Source: Bog-473 sp963764305 (GTDB lineage: Bacteria > Actinomycetota > Acidimicrobiia > Acidimicrobiales > RAAP-2). Taken from it: a stretch of DNA of 64,000 nt. Shown one piece after another: positions 46,088 through 54,868 of the stretch (position 1 is the stretch's first letter; each line of letters begins with the position of its first letter). A program made the position numbers and the translations under genes. The stretch is from contig CAVXSD010000003.1 in the NCBI GenBank assembly GCA_963764305.1, positions 180,060-244,059 on the forward strand, read 5' to 3'. A model generated the notes under the pieces. It was not told where the DNA came from and ran no database searches. It saw nothing but the letters and a program-made list of their open reading frames with translations.

Positions 46088-47401
46088 GTGCCGTGTGTGG
46101 AACTACCGCCAACTGGACGGGCGACGATCCTGCACGCCGATCTCGATGCCTTCTACGCGTCGGTTGAGCAGCTGCTGGACCCTTCACTGCGGAACCGGCC
46201 CATCGCCGTAGGCGGCAGTGTCGTGCTGGCGGCATCGTATGAAGCCAGGCGCTACGGCGTCCGCGGCGGCATGCCCGGATGGCGGGCCCGCCAGCTTTGC
46301 GGTGATCTCCTCTTCGTCCGTGGCCACTTCGGCCGCTACCAACAGTTCGGCGACGATGTCGTGTCTGTCTTTCATGACTTCACTCCTCGAGTAGAGAGGG
46401 TGTCGATAGATGAGGCATTCCTCGATGTTGCCGGCGCCGTCCATCTCTTCGGAGCACCGACCGAGATAGCGGCTGCCATCCGCCGACGCGTACGCGACGA
46501 GATCGGTCTCCCTTTGTCGGTTGGCGTGGCTCGCACGAAGCACCTCGCCAAGGTGGCGTCACAGGTGGCCAAGCCTGACGGCCTCGTCGCCGTAGCTCCG
46601 GGGGATGAGCGCGACTTTCTCGACCCCCTTCCCATCGGACTGATATGGGGCGTCGGACCAATGACAGAACGGCGCCTCCAGCAGGCCGGGATCTCTACCA
46701 TCGGGCAACTGGCCAAGGCCGGCAGCCCGATCCTGGGCAGCCTGCTCGGCCAGGCAGTCGGGGCGAAACTGGCCTCTCTCTCGGCCAACGTCGATGAGCG
46801 GGCAGTGTCGACGCCGGCCGGGTCGAAGTCCATGGGTGCCCAGGCCGCCCTCGGACGTCGCGAGGCAACTCCAGAGCTCATCCGAGAGACGCTCGGCTAT
46901 CTGGCAGACAGGGTTGCCGGCCGCCTGCGAAGAGCAACCCTGGCCGGTCGGACAGTGACCGTGCGGGTCCGTTTCTCTCACATGCGCTCTGTGACCCGGT
47001 CTGTCACGTTGGCCGTTGCAATCTCGACCACCCTGACGCTGACTGAGGTGGCTGAAAGGCTCGCCCACTCAGCCATCCTCGATAACGAACGAGAACGCGA
47101 AATCACCCTCATCGCCGTTTCGGTCTCCAACTTGCGCCCAGAACATTCTTTGCAACTCGAGCTACCTATCGATTCCACCAGTTTGCGGCGAGATGCGCGC
47201 CTCAGACTCGGGTCCGTCGTCGAAGCCTCCAGATGGGGGGTGGACCGGTCCGTCGATGCAATCCGGGACAAGTTCGGCCGGACTGCCGTCGGCTACGCCA
47301 CTGTCGCCCTGACCGCCACCGAACGAGTTCCCGAGGAGTTCCGCGAACTGGCCGAGCGCAACCAGGCGGTAGCCAGGCGTGGACCCTCAGGTACCACATA
47401 A
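46088..47401 (+). CDS. dinB: DNA polymerase IV (Y-family translesion polymerase)
   Basis: The 437-aa protein has the Y-family active site: ILHADLDAFYASVEQ (first metal Asp), RVSIDEAFLDV (second Asp-Glu) and VGVARTKHLAKVASQVAKPD. The helix-hairpin-helix reads LIWGVGPMTERRLQQAGI, and a little-finger domain follows (GRTVTVRVRFSHMRSVTRSV). It copies past damaged bases. GTG 46088 is taken as the start; no ribosome site is present and the SOS box is very close, suggesting a leaderless message. A C-terminal clamp-binding peptide is not obvious. Confidence 0.93.
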   Translation: MPCVELPPTGRATILHADLDAFYASVEQLLDPSLRNRPIAVGGSVVLAASYEARRYGVRGGMPGWRARQLCGDLLFVRGHFGRYQQFGDDVVSVFHDFTPRVERVSIDEAFLDVAGAVHLFGAPTEIAAAIRRRVRDEIGLPLSVGVARTKHLAKVASQVAKPDGLVAVAPGDERDFLDPLPIGLIWGVGPMTERRLQQAGISTIGQLAKAGSPILGSLLGQAVGAKLASLSANVDERAVSTPAGSKSMGAQAALGRREATPELIRETLGYLADRVAGRLRRATLAGRTVTVRVRFSHMRSVTRSVTLAVAISTTLTLTEVAERLAHSAILDNEREREITLIAVSVSNLRPEHSLQLELPIDSTSLRRDARLRLGSVVEASRWGVDRSVDAIRDKFGRTAVGYATVALTATERVPEEFRELAERNQAVARRGPSGTT

Positions 47402-47402
47402 T

Positions 47403-47416
47403 ATAGAGTACTCTAT
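47403..47416. terminator. Perfect AT-rich palindrome after dinB
   Basis: ATAGAGT/ACTCTAT begins 2 bp after the dinB stop. It has no loop bases, so it may be a regulator site rather than a terminator. It stands out in AT content from its surroundings. Confidence 0.35.
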
Positions 47417-47531
47417 TATTAGGACACCCCATTGATCGACGATTGATATTGAGAAGTCGAGCGACCAAGGCAGACTTCCGTGTGGGTACGTCGACCCAGA
47501 TTCGGAGTAGCTACGCGAGGGCGTTATTCGC

Positions 47532-48353
47532 CTAACCCGTGGCGAAATCGAATATGTCGTCAGTGAGACGTTCTCGATGCGACATGTACATGCCATGCGG
47601 CGCGTTCTCGTACAAGGTAAAGACCGATCCTTCGATCAGTTCAGCACAGATCCTTCCAGAGAGATCCACCGGAGCAGATGCATCGTGGTCGCCATGGATG
47701 ATGAGCGTCGGCACATCGATTTTCGCCATGTCTGGTCGACGGTCGGTACACACGCCGCTCCGGCTACATTCCAGGAGAGCAAGGAGTGAAGTGTCGAGCA
47801 TGTCACGCTTGGTCCAATCGACCAGTCCGGTCGAAACCTCACAACCCGGCAACCCTCGTCCGACGTAGGCATCCTGAGTTGCCTCGAGCCACCCGGGAAA
47901 GTCTTGTTTCCACGTTTCGCGCACTGCCTCGACAATGGCGGGGTCGAGCCCCTCTGGGTTATCGGGCGCGAGTAGTGGGAAGGGCCCCAGAGGTGAAACC
48001 AGGATGATCTTGGCCACTCGAGACGAACCGTGTCGAGAGATGTAACGGACAATCTCGCCTTCGCCCATCGAGTGGCTGATCAATGTGGCACCCTCTATAT
48101 CGAGTACATCAAGAAGCGTCGCCAGGTCGTCGGCCAATGAGTCGTAGTCATAGCCAGCGGTGGCGTGCTCGGATCGCCCGTGGCCCCGGCGATCGTATGC
48201 AACGGCGCGCAGACCCCGTTCCGCGATTTCAATCATCTGGTACTCCCACATCTTGGAACTGAGGGCCCAAGAACTCACGAAGACAGCGGGAGGGCCACTG
48301 CCCCAATCTTTGTAGGCGAGCCTCAGTCCATCCTTTGTCTCGAAATATGGCAT
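47532..48353 (-). CDS. Alpha/beta hydrolase of the haloperoxidase-like family
   Basis: The 273-aa protein follows the non-heme chloroperoxidase/esterase pattern: DGLRLAYKDWGSGPPAVFVS, AYDRRGHGRSEHATAGYDYD, the elbow LISHSMGEGEIVRYISRHG (Ser nucleophile), IIHGDHDASAPVD (Asp) and NAPHGMYMSHRERL (His). ATG 48353 follows AGAGAGGACG. It lies 61 bp downstream of a SnoaL-like gene on the same strand, both probably controlled by the divergent XRE regulator. Natural substrate unknown. Confidence 0.9.
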   Translation of the reverse strand: MPYFETKDGLRLAYKDWGSGPPAVFVSSWALSSKMWEYQMIEIAERGLRAVAYDRRGHGRSEHATAGYDYDSLADDLATLLDVLDIEGATLISHSMGEGEIVRYISRHGSSRVAKIILVSPLGPFPLLAPDNPEGLDPAIVEAVRETWKQDFPGWLEATQDAYVGRGLPGCEVSTGLVDWTKRDMLDTSLLALLECSRSGVCTDRRPDMAKIDVPTLIIHGDHDASAPVDLSGRICAELIEGSVFTLYENAPHGMYMSHRERLTDDIFDFATG

Positions 48354-48414
48354 CGTCGCGTCCTCTCTTAAACGCACACTGGTGCAAATGAAGAACTGCT
48401 CGAGTGAGGCAAGC

Positions 48415-48780
48415 TCAAGGCGTCGGTATCCGGTCGAGGAACCCGAGCACGGTCTGCAGCTTTCCGCTCCCAGTCACGGTGGCGACATCGAAGCCGACGA
48501 CGGGCGCTTCGCCGCCCTCAGGCCCAAGTTCCCAAGTGAACCGGCATTGACCGTGGTGACCGTCCACGGGCCCGCGAAGGCGGAACCTGAACGATGGGAA
48601 CTGCGACTGGACCGCCGAAATGGTGGCCTCGATTTCGTCGTGGCCGGCTACATCGACCAAGAGATCGACGTATCTGGCATTTTCCGCCCAAGCGTCCTTG
48701 ATTGCGGCCCGTCTGCGTGCGGGGTCCGCCTCGTTCCAACATTCGATATAGCGCGCGGCAGGCTCGTGGAAGTCAGTCAT
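48415..48780 (-). CDS. SnoaL-like / NTF2-fold protein
   Basis: The 121-aa protein has the NTF2-like pattern: AARYIECWNEADPARRRAAI, WAENARYVDLLVDVAGHDEI and FDVATVTGSGKLQTVLGFLD. Such small alpha+beta barrels act as polyketide cyclases, isomerases or hydrolases; this branch is usually annotated only as nuclear transport factor 2 family. A strong GGAGGAGAGG precedes ATG 48780. It is the first gene of a pair with the alpha/beta hydrolase and is divergent from an MmyB-type regulator. Confidence 0.85.
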   Translation of the reverse strand: MTDFHEPAARYIECWNEADPARRRAAIKDAWAENARYVDLLVDVAGHDEIEATISAVQSQFPSFRFRLRGPVDGHHGQCRFTWELGPEGGEAPVVGFDVATVTGSGKLQTVLGFLDRIPTP

Positions 48781-48849
48781 CCCTCTCCTCCTGATATCGA
48801 TTGGGTATCGCCGTCAGAAGAATTGTGAGCCAGGGCAGGCCGAGAATCG

Positions 48850-48866
48850 ATTACCTGCGAGGTAAT
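48850..48866. promoter_or_regulatory. Perfect palindromic operator between XRE regulator and SnoaL-like gene
   Basis: ATTACCT-GCG-AGGTAAT, with 7-bp perfect arms, lies 36 bp before the regulator start and 70 bp before the SnoaL-like start. The position and symmetry fit a dimeric HTH regulator controlling both directions. Confidence 0.7.
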
Positions 48867-48901
48867 GGGGAAGACCCCGTTCCCGCACATACGATGACTC
48901 A

Positions 48902-49714
48902 GTGACCTCGATGACCGCGACGATGCCAGTCGGCCCGCTGGTGCGTGAGTGGCGTCTGCGCAGGCGGCGGAGCCAGATGGACCTCGCCCTTGACGTCGGT
49001 GTCTCGACCCGCCATTTGAGCTTCGTGGAGACTGGGCGTTCTAGGCCAAGCCCCGAGCTCATCATGATCTTGGCCGAGCACCTAGACATACCGTTACGGC
49101 ACCGCAATGGACTTCTACTGGCCGCCGGATACGCACCTCGCTTTGGACATACACCTATCGACGACGGCGCAATGACACGCATCCGCGCGATGGTGCAACA
49201 AATGCTCGACAAGCATGACCCGTATCCCGGAATTGCAATCGACCTCGCGTGGAACGTTGTGATCGCGAACCGCGCTGCCTTGCGCTTGACCGAGACGTTG
49301 CCTGAAGAACTCGTTGGTCCACCAATGAACGTATTCAGGGCATGCCTACACCCGGACGGACTTTCGAGCCGGACCGCGAATTTCACCCAATGGGCTACGT
49401 ACCTTCTAGGCCAACTGCATCACATCGGGGCGAACAGCGCGGATCAGAACGTTCTGGAGCTCGTCTCCGAAGTCGATGCCTATCCGAATCTAGAATCCCT
49501 CAGGTCGAGCAGTGAACCGGTGCGGGACTCCGAACCACTCCTGTTGGTGCCTTGGCAGCTGACGTTCGGTGACGACAGAATCTCGCTGTTCACGACGCTC
49601 ACAACCTTTGGCACACCGCGAGATATCACGCTTGAGGAGCTGGCGGTTGAACTCTTCTACCCGGCAGATGAGGAGACTGCGTCATTACTCAATAATGCGA
49701 ACGCCACAGCGTAA
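48902..49714 (+). CDS. XRE-family regulator with MmyB-like ligand domain
   Basis: The 270-aa protein has an N-terminal XRE helix-turn-helix (REWRLRRRRSQMDLALDVGV, STRHLSFVETGRSRPSPELI) followed by the MmyB-like/PAS-type domain (YPGIAIDLAWNVVIANRAAL, LEELAVELFYPADEET). Relatives often regulate a divergently placed oxidoreductase or hydrolase gene, as here. GTG 48902, ATG 48911 and ATG 48923 are all possible starts; TACGAT just upstream favours a leaderless GTG start. The IS1380-type transposase lies downstream on the opposite strand. Confidence 0.9.
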   Translation: MTSMTATMPVGPLVREWRLRRRRSQMDLALDVGVSTRHLSFVETGRSRPSPELIMILAEHLDIPLRHRNGLLLAAGYAPRFGHTPIDDGAMTRIRAMVQQMLDKHDPYPGIAIDLAWNVVIANRAALRLTETLPEELVGPPMNVFRACLHPDGLSSRTANFTQWATYLLGQLHHIGANSADQNVLELVSEVDAYPNLESLRSSSEPVRDSEPLLLVPWQLTFGDDRISLFTTLTTFGTPRDITLEELAVELFYPADEETASLLNNANATA

Positions 49715-50049
49715 CGGCACTATCAAAAGGTGGTCTGATCCTGCATCGTCTTCGCGATCGGTAGGGCAATGTGGCTGAGGACGAGGTGGACGGTGCCAAT
49801 CCACCCTCCGGTGGCTCACACCACCTGACGGAATCGTCGTGACACGGACTCGTTGACGCAATGGTTAGCCCTGATCCACCGATCGGCCCCGGTGCGACGG
49901 CTTCTGCCAGCGATGTGTAACTCTCCTGTCTGTGCCGTGCGGTGGTCAGTGGCTGTGACGTGTTCAGGGACGCGTTGAACCAGAGCTTCTTGTGATCGGC
50001 GATCTGCACTGGCGGCCGCAGGGTGCTCGGGCCACGTCGACACGAACGG
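49715..50049. other. Region between the XRE gene and the transposase
   Basis: No gene is supported. It should contain the left end of the insertion sequence, but I could not identify matching terminal repeats with target-site duplications. Confidence 0.4.
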
Positions 50050-51372
50050 TCAGGTCACGAGCAAGACGTTGCGGTGCCAGGTGAGCGCAGCGACGAAGCG
50101 CTCCGCCCATGGCCAACGGGCCGGCAGGTGCAAGGTGACGCGTCGGGCTGAGCGCGTGAGTCGTCCCGGGAGGCTCAAGTAGCGGCGGCGAAGGGTTTCG
50201 GTGGTGATGAGGGTGTCGCCGAGTCCGAGCCTGGTGCTGAAGCGGGCCAGATTGTGAGCCATGACGTTGAGAGCCAACCACGCGGCGTTGGCACCGAAGC
50301 GCCCCGACGGCAGATGGTTCAGACCGACACCGTATTTCAGGTCACGGATGGTGTTCTCGATCTCGGCATGGCGGCGGTGGTCGGCCTCGAGCTCGACCAT
50401 CTCGCCTTCTCGGTCGGTGACAAATGCGTGGTAGGTGAACTCGACGAATAGCGCCAGCTGGCTGCCCGGTGTGGGCCGCACCCGGCGCACGATGAGCCGA
50501 CACGGCTGGCCCTTGGTGCCGAAGGGCTGGTAGGTGGTCTCGGCCACGTCGGCTCCGTCGAGGAAGTAGGAGATGGCGACCCAGGCGGACTCGTCGATGC
50601 CGGCGATGGCCGTTTTCACGCCGCCTTTGTGGAGTTTGGCCGTGATGGAGAAGGACACGTTGGCCCGGCGGCAGGAGTCGACGACGGTCCGGCTATAGAA
50701 GCCCGAGTCGGCCCGCAGGACGATCGGCCCGCTGGCACCCGCCCTCCGCACCCGAGCGAACGTCTCGGTGAGGAAGCTGGCCGCACCCCGACCCGAGTGG
50801 GCATTGCCACCGCGCAGGCGGACGTGCAGGACGTCTCGGGTCCCGGCCGCCACGGCGTAGAGAGGGTTATAGCCCCGGACGTGGTTGTAGGTGAAGTGAG
50901 TCCCGCCCTCTTTGGCCAAGCCGTAGGTCTCGTGGATGGAGGAGTCGACATCGATGGTGAACGGCTCCTCGCCCGGACCCGCCCCGGCGGCCCAGGCCCG
51001 TGTCAACAGGTCGCCGGCCACCGCGTCCAGCTGACGAGCATGCCCCCAGGTGAAACTGCGCAGGAACGTTCCGAGCGTCGACGGCGCCAACACGACGTGG
51101 CCAAGCACCGCTTGGGTGTCGCCCGCCCGCAGGGCATCGGCATCGTCGATCGAGTCGCCGCCGGCCAGCGCCGAGTGGACGAGGGTCATGGCCTTGTGGC
51201 CGACATTGGCCCGTCCCGCCGCATCGCCGAGATCGACGTGTTCGTCGAAGAGCTGCCGCAGTCCCAAATGCTGGGCCAATGTCGCCGGCAGCATCAAGCC
51301 AGCATTGGCCACCAGACGCTCGTCGTCGAAGGTCACGTCGAGACGGTCGAGACTGTGGCAAGATACGCGCAT
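50050..51372 (-). CDS. IS1380-family transposase
   Basis: The 440-aa DDE transposase shows the IS1380 pattern: VSCHSLDRLDVTFDDERLVA at the start, FTIDVDSSIHETYGLAKEGG (first Asp), IVLRADSGFYSRTVVDSCRR (second Asp) and the HAEIENTIRDLKYGVGLNHL block (Glu), then NVMAHNLARFS. The length is normal and the frame is intact, so it may be active. ATG 51372 starts the conserved part. This copy separates the MmyB/SnoaL cluster from the TetR/MFS pair. Confidence 0.92.
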   Translation of the reverse strand: MRVSCHSLDRLDVTFDDERLVANAGLMLPATLAQHLGLRQLFDEHVDLGDAAGRANVGHKAMTLVHSALAGGDSIDDADALRAGDTQAVLGHVVLAPSTLGTFLRSFTWGHARQLDAVAGDLLTRAWAAGAGPGEEPFTIDVDSSIHETYGLAKEGGTHFTYNHVRGYNPLYAVAAGTRDVLHVRLRGGNAHSGRGAASFLTETFARVRRAGASGPIVLRADSGFYSRTVVDSCRRANVSFSITAKLHKGGVKTAIAGIDESAWVAISYFLDGADVAETTYQPFGTKGQPCRLIVRRVRPTPGSQLALFVEFTYHAFVTDREGEMVELEADHRRHAEIENTIRDLKYGVGLNHLPSGRFGANAAWLALNVMAHNLARFSTRLGLGDTLITTETLRRRYLSLPGRLTRSARRVTLHLPARWPWAERFVAALTWHRNVLLVT

Positions 51373-51378
51373 CGAAAT

Positions 51379-51442
51379 AGTGCCTTCCCGTAGGGGATGT
51401 GGTCGTTGTGGTAACCACCATTTTCCTTTGCAGGAAGGCACT
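51379..51442. repeat. Long inverted repeat upstream of the transposase gene
   Basis: AGTGCCTTCC (51379-51388) and GGAAGGCACT (51433-51442) are perfect 10-bp arms 44 nt apart, just ahead of the transposase start. This may fold in mRNA to limit translation, or be a subterminal transposase site. Confidence 0.6.
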
Positions 51443-51577
51443 TTTCGCGGATGCGCGACCGCGATCAGACTCTATTCGTCGGTGGATCAGGGGTTAGTAA
51501 TCGGCGAGCCGTACGTCCAGATAACCTAGCCTCTGACACACAAGCAATGAAGAGACTGGCGTTCCTCTTCCTTCAAT

Positions 51578-52174
51578 TTAGAGGGTATCGATCCAACGCT
51601 TGAGGCGGCGCGCCTCGTCGGACATCAGTTCCGGTTGCCGGAGGGCGTGCGTCAGAACTGCGGTTCCCTGGTAGGAGACCATGAGCTCGACCGCGAGGTC
51701 ATGGGCATCCTGTCGGCCCAGTGATTGGAACTGCCTTTCCGCCCAGACGATCGGCACCTGCATGAGTCGAGCGACGGAATGATCCGCTCCTTTGGTCCGC
51801 TTCTCGAGCTCCGTGCAGAGGCTGCCGTGTGGACAGCCGTACTGCGCGATCATCTCGCGCCGGTCCGCCAGCAGGCCCACCAGGGCCTTGAGGCGACCTT
51901 TCGGGGTGCGGTGTCGGCGCTCGATACTGCTGAAGGTCTCCTCCATGTCTCGTACGTGCGAGTCGATGAGCGCGTCGAGGATCTCGTCCTTGGTCTTGAA
52001 GTAGTAGTAGACGTTCCCCAGGGGCACGTCTGCCGCGTCAGCGATTTCCGCGAGAGTCGCCTTCTCCACGCCCTGGTGGTACACGACCTCGCCGGCGGCA
52101 GCGACGAGTCGCTCTCGCTTGCCGGGCCTCGCCTCTGTCGCCTTCACGGCCGTGGTTGTCGGTAAGTCAGTCAT
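51578..52174 (-). CDS. TetR-family regulator (AcrR-like)
   Basis: The 198-aa protein has a TetR HTH (LAEIADAADVPLGNVYYYFK, TKDEILDALID) and a C-terminal domain with CPHGSLCTELEKR and VSYQGTAVLTHALRQPE, typical of the branch that controls efflux and oxidoreductase genes. The C-x6-C pattern in CPHGSLC is conserved in this branch. ATG 52174 lies 10 nt after TATACT on the minus strand. Divergent from an MFS exporter, with two palindromes between. Confidence 0.92.
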   Translation of the reverse strand: MTDLPTTTAVKATEARPGKRERLVAAAGEVVYHQGVEKATLAEIADAADVPLGNVYYYFKTKDEILDALIDSHVRDMEETFSSIERRHRTPKGRLKALVGLLADRREMIAQYGCPHGSLCTELEKRTKGADHSVARLMQVPIVWAERQFQSLGRQDAHDLAVELMVSYQGTAVLTHALRQPELMSDEARRLKRWIDTL

Positions 52175-52193
52175 CTCACTCTCAAGTATAGAC

Positions 52194-52229
52194 GGGAGCG
52201 CTCCCTCATGGTAAGTTAGCTTTCTAACT
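52194..52229. promoter_or_regulatory. Two adjacent palindromes in the TetR/MFS intergenic region
   Basis: GGGAGCGCTCCC (52194-52205) is a perfect 12-bp palindrome. AGTTAG-CTTT-CTAACT (52214-52229) is a perfect inverted repeat with 6-bp arms. TATACT (52189-52184, minus strand) is the likely -10 of the regulator. Both are candidate TetR operators. Confidence 0.65.
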
Positions 52230-52249
52230 CACTCTTGGAGGTCACTGCC

Positions 52250-53758
52250 ATGGCTTCGCACGCTCCACCGTCACTCCTTGCCACCGGTCGCGGCAAGGCC
52301 ACGCTCGCATTCTTGTGTGCGATCGCCTTCCTCGACTTTGCCGATGTCTCCATCGTCAATGTCGCGCTTCCGTCGATCCGGGACGAACTGCATTTCTCCT
52401 TCCAGAACCTTCAGTGGGTGGTCAGCGGCTACGTCCTGACCTACGGCGGATTCCTCCTCCTCGGGGGACGGGCCGCCGACCTTCTTGGACGACGCCGCAT
52501 TCTCGTCGCCGGAACCATGGTCTTCGCGCTCTCTTCGATGGCCTGTGGCCTGGCTCAGAGCTCAGGCACCCTGGTCGCTGCCCGTCTGGCGCAAGGAGTC
52601 GGTGCTGCCATGATGACTCCCGCTGCACTGTCGATCCTGACGACTACGTTCAATCAGGGAACGGATCGCTTGAAGGCGTTAGGCGCGTGGGGCGCTATGG
52701 CCGGCCTGGCGTCCGCCGTCGGCGTCCTACTCGGGGGACTGCTCTCGGGGGGACCCGGCTGGCGCTGGGTGTTCTTTGTCAATCCGCCCATCTGCCTGGT
52801 GGTGCTCATTGCCGCATACCGGCTGGTAGCCGATGACCGGCGCCGAGCGCGGTTCGCCCACTTCGACTTCGGCGGAGCAATCCTGGTCACCGCCGCCATG
52901 CTGCTGGCGATCTATGCACTGGTCAGAGCCCCCTCCGTCGGCTGGGGTGGCACCGAAACCGTCGCGGAACTCGCCGGTTCCGTCGTCTTGCTGGCCGCGT
53001 TCGTGGTCAACGAACGGATCCATTCGAATCCCCTAGTGCCCCTGTCGATATTCCGTATCAAGGGGTTGGCGGCGGCTGACGCAACGCAGATCATCGCTAT
53101 GGCGGGCTTCTATTCGATGTTCTTCTTCCTCACCCTCTACATGCAAACCGTGCTCCACTTCTCACCCACGCGGGCCGGGGCGTCCTATGTTCCGGTCGCC
53201 CTTGGCGTCGCCATCTCTGCGGGAGTTTGCTCGAAGCTCTTCGAACGCACGGGGACTCGGCCAATCATCGTGGCCGGGGCACTCTTGGCGGCGGGTGGCG
53301 TGTTTTGGCTGTCGCGGATGCCTGTACACGGGTCATACCTGTCGGACCTGCTTCCAGGTCTACTCATCATGTCAGTCGGGCTTGGTGCCGTCTTCGTAGG
53401 CGTTCAAACCGCGGCGAACGCCGGTGTTCCGCCAGACAAGGCGGGCTTGGCGGCTGCGCTGATCAACGCCTCCCTTCAGCTTGGGGCGGCACTCGGACTG
53501 GCAATCTTCTCGGCGATCGCCACCTCCCGCACGAGTTATCTCTTGACGGTTCACGTGGGCCGACCTGAGGCGCTGACGTCTGGATTCCATCTCGCTCTTC
53601 TGGCTTCCAGCGTCTTCCTGGTGGCCGCCGCACTGATCGGGTTGCGGGCGACCAATACACGCGGGGAACCGGTCACTGAAGAGAGGTCAGTGGAGGTGAG
53701 CATCGACGCCAATCTTGACGCCGAGCTTCAGCAGGTCCCGGTCTCTGATCCGGCCTGA
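52250..53758 (+). CDS. MFS drug-efflux transporter, DHA2 family (14 helices)
   Basis: The 502-aa membrane protein has FLDFADVSIVNVALPSIRDE (motif D1), GGRAADLLGRRR (motif A) and GAWGAMAGLASAVGVLLGGL (motif C), diagnostic of proton-coupled QacA/EmrB-type exporters. ATG 52250 lies 8 nt after TTGGAGG; the upstream in-frame TTG is part of that site. It is divergent from and probably repressed by the TetR regulator. The substrate is probably a toxic organic compound. Confidence 0.93.
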   Translation: MASHAPPSLLATGRGKATLAFLCAIAFLDFADVSIVNVALPSIRDELHFSFQNLQWVVSGYVLTYGGFLLLGGRAADLLGRRRILVAGTMVFALSSMACGLAQSSGTLVAARLAQGVGAAMMTPAALSILTTTFNQGTDRLKALGAWGAMAGLASAVGVLLGGLLSGGPGWRWVFFVNPPICLVVLIAAYRLVADDRRRARFAHFDFGGAILVTAAMLLAIYALVRAPSVGWGGTETVAELAGSVVLLAAFVVNERIHSNPLVPLSIFRIKGLAAADATQIIAMAGFYSMFFFLTLYMQTVLHFSPTRAGASYVPVALGVAISAGVCSKLFERTGTRPIIVAGALLAAGGVFWLSRMPVHGSYLSDLLPGLLIMSVGLGAVFVGVQTAANAGVPPDKAGLAAALINASLQLGAALGLAIFSAIATSRTSYLLTVHVGRPEALTSGFHLALLASSVFLVAAALIGLRATNTRGEPVTEERSVEVSIDANLDAELQQVPVSDPA

Positions 53759-53840
53759 CGGGCGAAGTGGGTCCTCCGGTCGTTGTAACGGTCGAAGGCC
53801 TGCACAAATGGAGTGATTGACTCGGGAAAGGTTCACAACG

Positions 53841-54185
53841 ATGACCGTACGTGCAATTTGGAACGACAGGACGCTCGCAGAGAGTGATCGAACGATTCTG
53901 GTTGAGGGCAACCACTACTTCCCGCCCGATGAGGTGTCGATGGGGTTTCTTCAATCAAGCGAGACGGTCACGCATTGCACCTGGAAGGGCGATGCAAACT
54001 ATTGCGACGTTATCGTCGACGGTATGCGAATTGACGATGCTGCTTGGTCCTACCCAGATCCATATGATCGAGCGTCGGCGATCAGGGGCTACGTCGCCTT
54101 CTGGAAGGGTGTCCGGGTCACTGGCGAGAACATCGGCGAACGAGAGATCGACCCACCAATTCGAGAGCCGTCTTGGGCTGACTGA
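53841..54185 (+). CDS. DUF427 domain protein
   Basis: The 114-aa protein closely follows the DUF427 pattern: VRAIWNDRTLAESDRTILVE, GNHYFPPDEVSMGFL, THCTWKGDANYCDVIVDG, DDAAWSYPDPY and IRGYVAFWKGVRV. The fold is a small beta-tent domain; conserved Trp, Lys and Cys residues suggest ligand or nucleotide binding, but no reaction is established. AAAGG lies 9 nt before ATG 53841. It stands alone, 83 bp from the convergent pdxH. Confidence 0.88.
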   Translation: MTVRAIWNDRTLAESDRTILVEGNHYFPPDEVSMGFLQSSETVTHCTWKGDANYCDVIVDGMRIDDAAWSYPDPYDRASAIRGYVAFWKGVRVTGENIGEREIDPPIREPSWAD

Positions 54186-54268
54186 ACGGGCCTGGTCTTC
54201 TCGGAGAATCACCAAGGGACTCAGTGGGAATCAATATCTCCGCGCCAACCATTCACCGTTCAAGGTTG

Positions 54269-54868
54269 TCATGGCGATAATCGCTCGATCGTCCAGCTTC
54301 CGGACCGCGCCTTGTAGCGGAGCCGATCGTGCAAGCGGTCCGCTCCTTCTTCCCATATTTCGACGACCTCAGGCCGGATCAGGTAGCCGCCCCATCGAGG
54401 AGGGCGCGGTGGTCCCGTTTCATCGGGGAACGCCTCGGCCAGCTTGGCAACCCGCCCTTCGAGCACCGCTCGACTAAGCACCACCTCGCTCTGGTGGCTT
54501 GCGACGGCGCTACGGCGGGCCCCTGGCGGCCGCGACCGCCAGTAGGCGTCCGACTGATCGTCATCGACCACCTCCACTGCTCCAGTGACCCGGACCTGTC
54601 GGTGCACTGGCAGGAGCCAATGGAAGAGGGCAGCGGCAACTGGATTCGCCCTCAGCTCCTGGCCCTTGTCGCTTTCGCGGTCGGTGTAGAAGATGAGACC
54701 TCGGTGATCGATGCCTCGGAGCAGCACCATTCTGGAGGACGGGCGCCCATCGGTCGTGGCAGTGGCAACTGCCATCGCCTCGGGCATGGGCTCGCCGGCT
54801 GTCCGCGCAACCTCGAGCCACCGGGACAGCTGGGTCATCGGATCGGGATCGACAGACGCTTCGTCCAT
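54269..54868 (-). CDS. pdxH: Pyridoxamine/pyridoxine 5'-phosphate oxidase
   Basis: PdxH uses FMN and oxygen to make pyridoxal 5'-phosphate. ATG 54868 gives 199 aa, within the normal range; further upstream in-frame sequence is not conserved. The split-barrel shows EAMAVATATTDGRPSSRMVL, LIFYTDRESDKGQELRANP, ALFHWLLPVHRQVRVTGAVE, then YWRSRPPGARRSAVASHQSE and the C-terminal DRLHDRLRYKARSGSWTIER with the substrate-binding Arg. No good ribosome site is present. Confidence 0.93.
   Translation of the reverse strand: MDEASVDPDPMTQLSRWLEVARTAGEPMPEAMAVATATTDGRPSSRMVLLRGIDHRGLIFYTDRESDKGQELRANPVAAALFHWLLPVHRQVRVTGAVEVVDDDQSDAYWRSRPPGARRSAVASHQSEVVLSRAVLEGRVAKLAEAFPDETGPPRPPRWGGYLIRPEVVEIWEEGADRLHDRLRYKARSGSWTIERLSP

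Noticed and set aside
49733..51470. GTCTGATC / GATCAGAC as terminal inverted repeats of the IS element
   Set aside because: Only eight bases match, homology does not continue inward, and the flanking bases show no target-site duplication.
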